Positions 17,703 through 26,871 of a stretch of 50,348 bases of DNA are shown in pieces. Position 1 is the first letter of the stretch; every line of letters begins with the position of its first letter. The stretch comes from Candidatus Gastranaerophilales bacterium. GTDB lineage: Bacteria > Cyanobacteriota > Vampirovibrionia > Gastranaerophilales > Gastranaerophilaceae. The stretch lies in contig CALURI010000015.1 in the NCBI GenBank assembly GCA_944323135.1, positions 1 to 50,348 of the forward strand. The letters run 5' to 3'. The position numbers were made by a program, and so were the translations under genes. Below the pieces are notes generated by a model. It saw only the letters and a program-made list of their open reading frames with translations, was not told the origin of the DNA and made no database searches.

Positions 17703-18843
17703 TAGATAAAATTCCTTTTTTATATATTTTTAATATTTTTTCTGCTATATTATTCCAATTAAAAATTGCCAATTGGTTTTTTTGTTTTTCATGTAATGTT
17801 AATCTTATGTTTTTATCTATTAATATTTGATAAAGTTGTTCAACTGTATTAAATATATTTTCAGGATTAAAGTATAAACATCCTTTCCCACCAACTTCAG
17901 GTAAAGAAGCTGCATTTGAAGATAATATTGGAATTCTGTATTCCATGGCTTCTAATAGTGGGATACCAAAACCCTCATACAAAGAAGGGAAAACAAAACA
18001 ACTAGCATTTTTGTATAAGACAGGTAATGCATCATTCTTAACATATCCTAAATATTTAATGTCTTGTTTATATGGTGATGTATTAATAGCGTCTAAAAAG
18101 TCATTCGTTTTTAATTGTATACCACCAGCAATTACTAATAAATGAGGAATTTTATATTTTTCTTTTATTTTATTAAATATATCTATTAAAATTGTCATAT
18201 TTTTATGTGGACGAATAACAGAAACGCTAAGTATATAAGGTTTATCTATATCTAATTGTTTTAGAGAAATATTAGAACTTGTAGTTTTATCTTTTCTTGT
18301 ATCTAAAGATTGACCGATAACTTCAATTTTGTCTGAATTAATTTGAGGATAATATTTAAGTATTTCTGATTTTGTAAAATTAGAAATAGCAATTACTCTA
18401 TATGCTTTTTTTAAAGTATATGTGAGCTCTTTTTTCATATACTCATAATATTTATGCATATCTTCATATTCTGGATATTTTTCATGATAAAAAAAACCTC
18501 CTAAATCATGAATGGTAACTACTGATTTTGTAAAAAATATTCTTGGAATATAGTTACAAAAATGATGAACTAGATTTAAATTTAACAGTAAACAATAAAG
18601 ATTTAATAATGAATTTTCGGTTATAATTCTCAAAATGGAATTATTTGTATTAATAGGAAATACAATTATTTTTAAATTTTTAAAAGTTAAATTTTTAAAA
18701 ATTTCTTTTGTATTTTCTCCTACAAATAAATAATAATAATTGTTATTATCATTTAATAAAATAGCCTTAACTATATTATATATATAAGTTTCAACACCAC
18801 CAGTTTTACTTTTTAATCCTAAAGCATTTAAACCAATTTTCAT
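17692..18843 (-). CDS. GT4-family glycosyltransferase
   Basis: GT-B fold glycosyltransferase, 383 aa. The N-terminus has the glycine-rich LKSKTGGVETYIYN acceptor loop, the C-terminal half LSVSVIRPHKN, VIAGG and the E-x7-E pair Glu290-Glu298 (EGFGIPLLE). It resembles mannosyl- and rhamnosyltransferases of O-antigen clusters. Its ATG overlaps the stop of the upstream GT2 gene in an ATGA arrangement, indicating coupled translation. It is related to, but not a close copy of, the GT4 at 14081-15139. Confidence 0.92.
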   Translation of the reverse strand: MKIGLNALGLKSKTGGVETYIYNIVKAILLNDNNNYYYLFVGENTKEIFKNLTFKNLKIIVFPINTNNSILRIITENSLLNLYCLLLNLNLVHHFCNYIPRIFFTKSVVTIHDLGGFFYHEKYPEYEDMHKYYEYMKKELTYTLKKAYRVIAISNFTKSEILKYYPQINSDKIEVIGQSLDTRKDKTTSSNISLKQLDIDKPYILSVSVIRPHKNMTILIDIFNKIKEKYKIPHLLVIAGGIQLKTNDFLDAINTSPYKQDIKYLGYVKNDALPVLYKNASCFVFPSLYEGFGIPLLEAMEYRIPILSSNAASLPEVGGKGCLYFNPENIFNTVEQLYQILIDKNIRLTLHEKQKNQLAIFNWNNIAEKILKIYKKGILSNEN

Positions 18844-19727
18844 TTATTTAATCCTTTTTGAATACACTTTAACCCAAAATTACCCCAAATTAAGGTTAAC
18901 CAAAAAGCTTTTTGAATGAAATTATATTTTCCCCAAAAATGTTTTTTAAAGAATTTTTCCATTGACTGTGTAAAAATAAAAATACTTTTAATTTTTATTT
19001 TTTTTGTTGTTACTCCTCCGATATGGGTTACAATAGCATTTGGATTATATACTATTTCTTTTTCGGCTTCTTTTGTTCTAATTCCCCAATCAGTTTCTTC
19101 TTGGTACATAAAAAATTGTTCGTCCATTCCGCCAATCTTTTCAAATAATGCTTTTTTTACCATCATACAACATCCGGATAATGCCCAACAATTTTGAATT
19201 TGGTTTCTATCTAAATGCCATAAAGCATAACCGTTAAAATACTCATTTTTAGGAAAAGTTTTTGCCAAACCTATTAAATGAAACAAAGTATCTTTAGGAT
19301 ATGGTTTCCCTCTAAAACAAGGCTGTTGAAAACTGCCATCAGAATTTAACACTTTTGGGCCAACCATTCCAACTTCAGAATTTTCATCTAAATAATCACT
19401 TAGTATTTTTACAACATTGTTATGTAATATAACATCTGGATTTAATATTAAGAAATTTCTTCCTTTAGCAATTTTCATTGCTTGATTATTTGCTTTTGCA
19501 AAACCTAGGTTTTCATCACTTTTGATTATGCTAAAATGTTCTTTATTCTCTAAAATATTTTCAATGTATTTAAAACTTTCCTCATTTTTATCAGAATTAT
19601 TGTCAACAAGTATTACTTCGTAACTAATATTTTGAGTTTTTTGTTCTAAAGATTCAATAGTTTCTTGTAAATATTTTCCCGCATTCCAATTGACAATAAT
19701 TATTGAAACATCAAAGTTTTTATCCAT
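18840..19727 (-). CDS. GT2-family glycosyltransferase, rhamnosyltransferase-like
   Basis: GT-A fold inverting transferase, 295 aa. VSIIIVNWNAG (residues 7-17), LVDNNS (40-45) and LNPDV (95-99) replace the usual DxD, a pattern shared with WbbL-type rhamnosyltransferases. The conserved GCCMMVKKALFEKIGGMDE segment and the E-E-TDWG acidic motif follow. A GGAGG site lies just before the ATG, and the gene overlaps the initiating transferase by eight bases. Its position directly after the initiator suggests it adds the second sugar of the repeat unit. Confidence 0.92.
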   Translation of the reverse strand: MDKNFDVSIIIVNWNAGKYLQETIESLEQKTQNISYEVILVDNNSDKNEESFKYIENILENKEHFSIIKSDENLGFAKANNQAMKIAKGRNFLILNPDVILHNNVVKILSDYLDENSEVGMVGPKVLNSDGSFQQPCFRGKPYPKDTLFHLIGLAKTFPKNEYFNGYALWHLDRNQIQNCWALSGCCMMVKKALFEKIGGMDEQFFMYQEETDWGIRTKEAEKEIVYNPNAIVTHIGGVTTKKIKIKSIFIFTQSMEKFFKKHFWGKYNFIQKAFWLTLIWGNFGLKCIQKGLNK

Positions 19728-21093
19728 GTCTGCCTCCGAGAGCCAAAAATACTGCTTTTACAAGAATTCCGATTTCCCATAGCAAATTTTTGTGTTTCAA
19801 ATAATACAAATCATATTGTAGTTTTTCTGAAACATCATCAGCTAAAACACAATGTCCTTGATTTATCTGTGCCCAGCCTGTCCAGCCTGTTTTTACCCAC
19901 ATACGACAAGAATAATATGGAATTTCTTTGGAATAGATTTTTACTAAATCTTCCCATTCTGTACGAGGGCCTACTATTGACATTTCTCCTTTCAAAATAT
20001 TTATCATTTGCGGAATTTCATCAAAACGAGCTTTTCTTACAAATTTGCAAAAAGGGATGACTCTACTATCTTCATCTTGAGGTTCTGTATGTCCAATTTG
20101 ACCTGCTTTGGGAACATAGTCATTTGCATACATTGTTCTTAATTTATATGCTTTAAATATTTTTCCGTCTTTACCTACTCTGTTTTGAGTATAAATTGCA
20201 TTGCCACCGTCTGTTAATTTTACTCTAATCCCTATATACAAAAGTATTGGTGATGTGACGATAAGTATTATTAAAGCTGCGATTATGTCATATGCCCGTT
20301 TACAAAAATCATATATTTTAGAGCGATTTTTCATATAATCATAAAATAGCCAATTTATAGACATTCTGTCTATAAAATATTTCCCTGTAACCATTTCATA
20401 AAATTCCGGCATTTTATAAATTTTTATGTTATTTGGAATACTATTGACCATTTTGGTTAAAAATGTTTCTTCCATTCGCCTTTTTATTGCGACAATTACA
20501 ATATCAATTTTTTTGTCTTTTATAATTTCATCTAATTCATAAATCTTTGAAAATACAGGTATGTTTGTATCATTAATAATTGTATCTTCTTCGTCGTACT
20601 CGACAAAGCCTAAAACTTCCATTCTCAATGCTTTTTTAGCTATTATTTCATCTGCTATAAGTTTTGCATTAGAATTTGATCCGATTATTAATACATTTTT
20701 AATTCTTTTTATATTGAATAGATAATAATGAAAACATCTTCTGTAAATTCGCAAAATAATATAGATTGTTAATAGGTTAAACAAAATAAATTCAAAAGAT
20801 TTAATATCTTGGTTAAATGTAAGGAGTAATATTGTTGCAGGAATTTGGGAGAATACAACTCCTTCAAAAAGAAGATAAGAGTTTTTTAATGTTGAATTAA
20901 ATTCTCTGATTTTATAATTGTCTTTTAAAAAAAGAACGGCTATTCCGGTTAATGTCGTTAAAAGCACAGTAATATCCATGAATTCAAACGGTAAATTAAA
21001 ATGATTGAACCAGTAAACAGTGGATAGTACCAATGTAATTAAATCAAACAAAAACATTATTAAAATTGATTTTGATAATGTGTTATTAAACAT
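19720..21093 (-). CDS. Initiating polyprenyl-phosphate sugar phosphotransferase (WbaP/WcaJ type)
   Basis: Membrane enzyme, 457 aa, that transfers a sugar-1-phosphate from a nucleotide sugar to undecaprenyl phosphate, the first step of repeat-unit assembly. It has four or five N-terminal helices (about residues 10-110), a Rossmann-like CoA-binding domain (about 125-240), then the catalytic bacterial sugar transferase domain from about 265 with KRAYDIIAA, KLRTMY (from Lys317), RFDEIPQ and GEMSIVGPRTE. Length and full domain order match WbaP, WcaJ and CpsE-type proteins. It heads the glycosyltransferase operon; the sugar (glucose, galactose or other) is not decidable by eye. Confidence 0.93.
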   Translation of the reverse strand: MFNNTLSKSILIMFLFDLITLVLSTVYWFNHFNLPFEFMDITVLLTTLTGIAVLFLKDNYKIREFNSTLKNSYLLFEGVVFSQIPATILLLTFNQDIKSFEFILFNLLTIYIILRIYRRCFHYYLFNIKRIKNVLIIGSNSNAKLIADEIIAKKALRMEVLGFVEYDEEDTIINDTNIPVFSKIYELDEIIKDKKIDIVIVAIKRRMEETFLTKMVNSIPNNIKIYKMPEFYEMVTGKYFIDRMSINWLFYDYMKNRSKIYDFCKRAYDIIAALIILIVTSPILLYIGIRVKLTDGGNAIYTQNRVGKDGKIFKAYKLRTMYANDYVPKAGQIGHTEPQDEDSRVIPFCKFVRKARFDEIPQMINILKGEMSIVGPRTEWEDLVKIYSKEIPYYSCRMWVKTGWTGWAQINQGHCVLADDVSEKLQYDLYYLKHKNLLWEIGILVKAVFLALGGRHG

Positions 21094-21195
21094 TATTGCT
21101 CCAAGCTGTATTTTTTTATTTTACTATAAACAAAAAAGAATAAATATAGACGTTTGATTATATTTTTAAATATTTTAATTATTAGAAATATAATT

Positions 21196-21810
21196 TTAAA
21201 TATAATTTTTATAATTTTTTAAAACTTGGATATACAAGCATAATAAAAAATATCCTAAAATATAAGCCCCAAGTACATCTGTAGGATTATGAACTCCAAG
21301 CCATATTCTGCTTAAACCTACAAATATTACCCAAAAAATTGATATTGTAATTAATGAAAATTTTAATTTTTTATTTTTACAAAACTTATTAATATGCCAA
21401 ATTACCATACCCCATAAGCAGAATGTAACTAAACTGTGACTTGAGACATAACTAAAACTGTCAGGATTAATTGTAGTAATTTGAAAATCTAATGGTGGTC
21501 TGTCCCTTTTTATAATAGGTTTTATAATACAATTGAGTAAAAATGTAATTAGCGGGATTGAATATAGAAATATTAAATTTACCCATAATCTTTTTTTTAT
21601 AAAAAATATTCCAAAACTTATTAGCGGGATAACTATCATTATCCAATAAAGTATGCAATCCGGAAGCATTGGAATCCATAAAGGTAAAAAAGATAATTTG
21701 TACTGTAAAAATATAATAAAGCTCCTGTCCCATTGAGTTATTATGGGACAAGAGATTATTAAAACCGTAAGTATTATAAATAAAATTAGTAATGAAAATA
21801 TTTTTTTCAT
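21196..21810 (-). CDS. PAP2-family membrane phosphatase
   Basis: Membrane lipid phosphatase, 204 aa, six helices. All three acid-phosphatase motifs are present: K-x6-RP in KPIIKRDRP, a variant second motif SSHS with the catalytic histidine, and SR-x5-H-x3-D in SRIWLGVHNPTD. I chose the ATG at 21810 over an in-frame GTG at 21831, because the GTG lies inside the upstream gene while GGAAAA sits about seven bases before the ATG. Likely substrates are undecaprenyl pyrophosphate or phosphatidic acid. With the polysaccharide genes around it, recycling of the lipid carrier is plausible. Confidence 0.85.
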   Translation of the reverse strand: MKKIFSLLILFIILTVLIISCPIITQWDRSFIIFLQYKLSFLPLWIPMLPDCILYWIMIVIPLISFGIFFIKKRLWVNLIFLYSIPLITFLLNCIIKPIIKRDRPPLDFQITTINPDSFSYVSSHSLVTFCLWGMVIWHINKFCKNKKLKFSLITISIFWVIFVGLSRIWLGVHNPTDVLGAYILGYFLLCLYIQVLKNYKNYI

Positions 21811-21811
21811 A

Positions 21812-23338
21812 TTATTTTCCGCAGCAAGCACAATTCCCGCTACATGTATTTTTTAAACTTGTTTGAGGTTTTTCTTTTGAACAGAAGTGATCTCTATCTA
21901 CATAATATTCTCCTTCAAGAGGGAATATTGTCATCCAAAGATTCTCTCTCCAATCTTTATCAAGAATTTCTTTTACATCTTTGGAATATTTATCAATTTT
22001 TGATGTGATTTCAGGATTTGTTAAATATGCTGCGGCATTTTCATGAGTTTCATAAGGTTTGAATTCCTGATAATATTTTCTCAAAACTTCAGGTCTGTCA
22101 ACAATCATACAAGGTCTTAGCATATTACCGTCTTCATAAGGAATACCGTCTCTTATTGCGCGCATAAACGGTGCGGCCAGAGCTTCTGTCAAAGTACAAT
22201 CTTTAAGGTTATGTGTAGCTAAATGTACAAATGTACAAGGCTCAACATCTCCTCTTGGATTTACGTGAATATATTGTCTGCCTCCTGCAATACAGCCCAT
22301 CATTTCAGGCCCATCTCCCCAGAAATCTACTGTCATCATAGGTAATGTATTTCTTGCATTATAAACCGCTTTTAAAATTTGTTGTCTTTGTTGAGCATTA
22401 GGTACCATACTTACATCAGGGCTGTCTCCTACAGGTACGTAATGGAAAAACCATGCCCATAAAACTCCTTTATCTGATAACATTTTCATAAATTCATCAG
22501 ATGTTACTTCATCACAATTTTGACTTGTTGCTGTGATACTTGCTCCAAAGAAAATGCCAGCTTTTTTAAGCATATCCATTTTTTCCATAACCATATCAAA
22601 ACAACCTTCTCCACGAACGGCATCTGTATTTTCTTTCAAACCGCCTATTGAGAACATTGGTTGTACGTTACCTAATTTTTTCAATTTTTCAACTGTTTTT
22701 TCTGTTATTAAAGATCCGTTTGTAAATGTTATAAATGTACAGTCATTAAATTCTTCTGCTAGTTCTAAAAATTCTTTTCTTGCAAAAGGTTCCCCGCCTA
22801 CAACAGGGAAAATATGGATACCCATTACATCACGAGCTTCTGTGAATATTTCTCTCCATTTTTCTTTTGTTAAATCTTCTTTTACGTCATATTCATGCGC
22901 CCAGCAGCCCTTGCAATTGAAGTTACAACGTTTTGTAATACTTGCAAGCAATACCGTAGGCGGGAAAAATCCGTTCTTTTTATTAAATTCAGAGCGTTTT
23001 CTCAAATTATCACCGTAATATCCGTTTACAAAGAAGTTTTTAATCCATTTGTTTCTGCAATTAGGATCTAATTCCGTTAAAATCTTTTTCCACCAGTATA
23101 AATGCGGATGTTCTGATTTAAAAAGCCATTGCATTCTTCTGGCATGGTTTATTCCGCCTTTGGATCCGGATATTTTTTCAAAGATTTTTGCAAGGTTTAT
23201 CAATTTTTCTTTGCTGAAATTGTGCCCTAAATAGTTCAGTAACATATCTATGGCAATATCATTAAATCTTAGTTTTAATTTATCAAATTTCCCCATTGAA
23301 TTTGATTGCCAAACTGTGGATTGTTTTTCTACTCTCAT
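21812..23338 (-). CDS. Radical SAM protein with cysteine-rich C-terminus
   Basis: Radical S-adenosylmethionine enzyme, 508 aa. The 4Fe-4S/SAM motif is Cys138-x3-Cys142-x2-Cys145 (RCNFNCKGC), followed by VVGGEPFARKE. An N-terminal helical extension of about 125 residues precedes it. Further cysteines (CIAGGRQ, EPCTFVH) form a SPASM/twitch-like auxiliary site, and the protein ends CSGNCACCGK, a possible third metal site. AAGGAGC lies nine bases before the ATG and supports this start. It runs directly into the PAP2 phosphatase gene. The substrate is unknown; related proteins modify peptides or lipids. Confidence 0.85.
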   Translation of the reverse strand: MRVEKQSTVWQSNSMGKFDKLKLRFNDIAIDMLLNYLGHNFSKEKLINLAKIFEKISGSKGGINHARRMQWLFKSEHPHLYWWKKILTELDPNCRNKWIKNFFVNGYYGDNLRKRSEFNKKNGFFPPTVLLASITKRCNFNCKGCWAHEYDVKEDLTKEKWREIFTEARDVMGIHIFPVVGGEPFARKEFLELAEEFNDCTFITFTNGSLITEKTVEKLKKLGNVQPMFSIGGLKENTDAVRGEGCFDMVMEKMDMLKKAGIFFGASITATSQNCDEVTSDEFMKMLSDKGVLWAWFFHYVPVGDSPDVSMVPNAQQRQQILKAVYNARNTLPMMTVDFWGDGPEMMGCIAGGRQYIHVNPRGDVEPCTFVHLATHNLKDCTLTEALAAPFMRAIRDGIPYEDGNMLRPCMIVDRPEVLRKYYQEFKPYETHENAAAYLTNPEITSKIDKYSKDVKEILDKDWRENLWMTIFPLEGEYYVDRDHFCSKEKPQTSLKNTCSGNCACCGK

Positions 23339-23442
23339 TTCAAATGCTCCTTATTATCATACAATTATAACCCAAACATATTAATTCTTATTAAAATTAT
23401 AGACATGTTGCTAACTTATATTAACCGTGTAATAATCAATTT

Positions 23443-24300
23443 ATGGAAAATGTACTTGTAATTAATAACCCTAACGCCGGGAGGAAAAATGCTGCAAAAT
23501 ATAAAAAATTAATTATACAATTTTTATTAAGAAAAAATTGCAGTTTTAAAACTATTGAAATCAGTAAATTGTCAAGTACTGATTTTCAGAATTTTGATAC
23601 TATTTTGGCAGTCGGCGGTGATGGGACAATAAATAAGATTATTCCGTATATTGTGAATACAGATAAAGTGTTAGGCATAATTCCATGCGGAACCGCAAAT
23701 TTGCTTGCTGCAAAATTAAATATCCCGTCTAATCCGAAAAAAGCATTAAAGGTTTTAGATAATTGTAATGTTAAAAATATTGATATATTAAAAGTTCAAA
23801 ACAAATATTCTATTTTAAGAACAGGTCTTGGATATGATTCAGATATAATTTGCAAAACTCCCCAATCACTAAAAAATAAATTTGGTTACTTCGCATATTT
23901 TTTAGCGGGTATTTTATTTGCGCTAAGATTAAGACAAAGAAAATATAATATTTTATTTAAAGATAAAAAATTATCAATTTTAGCAACTTGCATAATTGTA
24001 GCTAATGCCGGCAATATGTTTAAGAATTTAGTTTCTATTTCAAATAATTGCAATCTTGAAGATGGAAAATTTGACGTTTTTATTTTAAAAGTCAGCAATC
24101 CTGTTACTTTTTTTATTGAATTTTTAGGGATAATTTTTAATTATAAAATTTCAAATTTCAAAGCTATGTATTTTCAAGCTTCTAATCTTTTGATAAAAAA
24201 TGATTTTATAACCGGACATATTGACGGAGAAAAACAAAAATTTAAAGACGATATTGAAATAAATATCGTCCCTAAATCTGTTAAAGTTTTTGGTAATTAA
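23443..24300 (+). CDS. Diacylglycerol/lipid kinase family protein (YegS/DgkB-like)
   Basis: Soluble, membrane-associating lipid kinase, 285 aa. NNPNAGR (residues 8-14), GGDGT (58-62) and IPCGTANLLA are the ATP-binding and catalytic signature of the DAGK catalytic domain; GHIDGE near the end matches the conserved C-terminal motif. It would phosphorylate diacylglycerol or a related polyprenyl or sphingoid lipid. It is a lone plus-strand gene between minus-strand operons, with only three bases to the SLBB gene end, and has no obvious Shine-Dalgarno site. The nearby PAP2 phosphatase would catalyse the reverse reaction. Confidence 0.9.
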   Translation: MENVLVINNPNAGRKNAAKYKKLIIQFLLRKNCSFKTIEISKLSSTDFQNFDTILAVGGDGTINKIIPYIVNTDKVLGIIPCGTANLLAAKLNIPSNPKKALKVLDNCNVKNIDILKVQNKYSILRTGLGYDSDIICKTPQSLKNKFGYFAYFLAGILFALRLRQRKYNILFKDKKLSILATCIIVANAGNMFKNLVSISNNCNLEDGKFDVFILKVSNPVTFFIEFLGIIFNYKISNFKAMYFQASNLLIKNDFITGHIDGEKQKFKDDIEINIVPKSVKVFGN

Positions 24301-24303
24301 TTT

Positions 24304-26817
24304 TTACCATTTATTAATTGCGAATGCCATAACAATAATTGATGCTATACCTTTCAGTGTATCACAAACAGGTGTAATCCAGTCATTGCCCGCAATTCTT
24401 CTTGGAACAACAATTGTATCTCCCGGTTCAATATTGCTGTGATTAGAAATTTTTTCGGCACGTCCGTTGACAGATACTTTGTATAATCTGAATTTGTTTG
24501 CGTTTGGAGTATATCCGCCAACTTCTTTTATGTAATATTTTGCGTTTGAACCTTTTTTATATACAAATGATTGCTCGTTGTATACTTCACCAATTACGCT
24601 TACGTGATTTGAAGTCCTTGGAATATAAATATCATCACCGTCTTGAACTTCGATGTTATCTAAATCTTTTATTTTATTTAAATCATTGCTTTTGATATTT
24701 AATGCAATTTGCCCGTTATATTTGTTTGCAATCGTTAAATCATCTGCTTTCAACATTTCAAGCATTTGCATTTTTGACTCTTGATCACCTTCTGAGGGTT
24801 TGTATGCACTTGCCATTCTGCCTTCTATAAGTTTTATGTCGCGTTCGTTATTTTTATGAGCAAGTTCAACTTGTTTCCCTTGAAGATTTGTTCTTTTGAA
24901 AATAACACCTCTCAAATCAGCTTCTGAAGTTAGTCCGCCTGCCATTTCAATCATATCTTTTAGTCGTTTACCTTCAACAAATGTAAAAACACCGGGTTTT
25001 TTAACAAAGCCTGAAACCTTTACGGTTTTCATAACTTCGTTGCCGCGTAAAGTCCTGAAAAATATTTTATCTTCTGGCATGATTGGAATTGATTTAATTC
25101 TGTCTGAATTAATCATAATATCATAGAGATAATATACTTCAGTTGTTCCGTCTTGTCTTGAGATTTCAACAGCTATATTTTCTGCAGGAATTAATTTATT
25201 TGAATTTGCTGTGCCTGCAGCCAGTTGTACATCGTTTTCTTCTACGGAACCTTTATATGATATTTCGGGTTCTTTTGAGTCTTCTGGAACTTTTTTGTCA
25301 ACGTCTGATTCCAAAAATTGAATATCAGTCATTACATCATTTAACATCATATTTGCAGTATATGTTAAATGTTTGGGAATATTTATACATCCGTAAACAT
25401 CGACAAATTGTGAATTTGTGTTTTTATATACATTAATTATGTCTTTCGGTTGTAACACCGGATCATTCATTCCCGCAAAAAATTCTTTTAAAAATACAGG
25501 AATAGTTTCTATTGAATTATCTTTTCCTGAAATTCTTCTGATTACTGCTTGATTTATGAAAGTTTCTTCGAGTAATTCGTCTTCACTTTTCAAAATATCT
25601 GATAATCTCATTCCTTCTTTATATGCATAAGTTGCGGGATGTTTAACATTCCCTTGAATTGTTACGATATTTTCTGCGGTATTATATAATTCTCTGAATT
25701 CAACAGCATCACCGCTTTTTAGTTTAGTATTTTTAGCTTCGCTCCAGGCAATATTTTCAGCTGTACGTTGTTTTGAATTTGCATCAAAACCTGTTAATGT
25801 TACTTCTGTTACTTGTGTTGCAGGTAAAAGACCTCCTGCAAAAGTTATAATTTTTTGTAAATTTTCACCGCTTTTAATTTCGTAGATACCCGGTACTGTA
25901 ACCCCATTTTTTATTGCGACAACATCTCCGATTTTATCTACAAAGATTTTATCATTTGGTCTTAATATAATTCCGTCATCGTTGCCTGAAAACAGAGCTT
26001 TATAGATATCAACATTTTTTGATTTGTTATTGGATGTGTATGTGATGTTTCTTAAAGTACCTGTCTTTTTAACCCCGCCGGCTGCATTTAAGGCATCAAG
26101 TACAGAGGAATTATTGCCTACAAGAATTTTGCCGGGTCTGTTTACTTGACCATATACAAATACTGAAAATTCTTGTCCTGATGCAACTGTTAATTTTACT
26201 TTGATACTTTTATATTTTTGTGAAGCTAATCTGTTTGCTTCATTTTCAACTTCGCTTATTGTTCTGTTTTCTGCTTTTACAAGGCCTACTCCTTGAATAA
26301 ATATGGAACCTTTTGAATCTACTTCTGTTTTAGTATTAGGATTCAATAAATTTGCTCCTGATATAGTCATAACATCAATGGAGTCTCCATATAAATATAC
26401 ATTGACTTTTTCACCGATGCTTAATTTATAATTGCTGTCAAATTTGCCTGCTGTTCCGTTTACAGATGAAGTTGTTGATGTAAACAAATCATAGCCTATT
26501 TGTTGTAACGGAGTTCCTGTAATTTCACTTTCTTTCCCGTTAAATAATTTTTCAATAGGGCTTAATTCAAATGCCAGTTGATTTGTTTGCAAAGATGTTT
26601 GGTAATTATTACTAAATGCATTTGTATTTAATTCTGTTTCTTCATTTTGTACTTGTTTTAATTTTGAAGATAAATTTTGAGTTTGTACTGATTGATATTG
26701 GTTGTTCATTTGTGATGTTGAGTTATTTATTTGAGCAGAATTATTTATTGTTGCTGCAAATGTTGCTGTCTCTGAACAGAATGTAATTAATAATAATAGT
26801 GCAATTATTTTTTTCAT
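24304..26817 (-). CDS. Multi-SLBB polysaccharide export protein (Wza-like)
   Basis: Exported 837-aa protein with a clear type I signal peptide (KKIIALLLLITF ... ATFAA). After a Ser/Gln/Asn-rich linker comes a polysaccharide-export domain (about residues 135-210, LSIGEKVNVYLYG), then about six SLBB repeats recognisable by VYGQVNRPG, NGVTVPGIYEI, IQGNVKHPA, VYGCINIPK, VSGFVKKPGVF and VIGEVYNEQ. It ends in a hydrophobic helix (IASIIVMAFAI). Wza itself is about 380 aa with two or three SLBB domains, so this is a much larger relative. No lipobox precedes the cysteine in the signal. It probably forms the periplasmic and outer-membrane export conduit for the polysaccharide made here. Confidence 0.88.
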   Translation of the reverse strand: MKKIIALLLLITFCSETATFAATINNSAQINNSTSQMNNQYQSVQTQNLSSKLKQVQNEETELNTNAFSNNYQTSLQTNQLAFELSPIEKLFNGKESEITGTPLQQIGYDLFTSTTSSVNGTAGKFDSNYKLSIGEKVNVYLYGDSIDVMTISGANLLNPNTKTEVDSKGSIFIQGVGLVKAENRTISEVENEANRLASQKYKSIKVKLTVASGQEFSVFVYGQVNRPGKILVGNNSSVLDALNAAGGVKKTGTLRNITYTSNNKSKNVDIYKALFSGNDDGIILRPNDKIFVDKIGDVVAIKNGVTVPGIYEIKSGENLQKIITFAGGLLPATQVTEVTLTGFDANSKQRTAENIAWSEAKNTKLKSGDAVEFRELYNTAENIVTIQGNVKHPATYAYKEGMRLSDILKSEDELLEETFINQAVIRRISGKDNSIETIPVFLKEFFAGMNDPVLQPKDIINVYKNTNSQFVDVYGCINIPKHLTYTANMMLNDVMTDIQFLESDVDKKVPEDSKEPEISYKGSVEENDVQLAAGTANSNKLIPAENIAVEISRQDGTTEVYYLYDIMINSDRIKSIPIMPEDKIFFRTLRGNEVMKTVKVSGFVKKPGVFTFVEGKRLKDMIEMAGGLTSEADLRGVIFKRTNLQGKQVELAHKNNERDIKLIEGRMASAYKPSEGDQESKMQMLEMLKADDLTIANKYNGQIALNIKSNDLNKIKDLDNIEVQDGDDIYIPRTSNHVSVIGEVYNEQSFVYKKGSNAKYYIKEVGGYTPNANKFRLYKVSVNGRAEKISNHSNIEPGDTIVVPRRIAGNDWITPVCDTLKGIASIIVMAFAINKW

Positions 26818-26871
26818 ATAATCCCTTTTAATTTTTATGTTTCTTTATAAATTTTTAGATATTTACAATTT

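Noticed and set aside
21811-21831. Longer PAP2 phosphatase starting at GTG 21831
   Set aside because: It would begin inside the upstream radical SAM gene, and the added residues are not signal-like; ATG 21810 has a better ribosome site.
25143-25436. Plus-strand leucine-rich frame inside the SLBB gene
   Set aside because: It is fully contained in a well-supported minus-strand gene and has low-complexity antisense composition.
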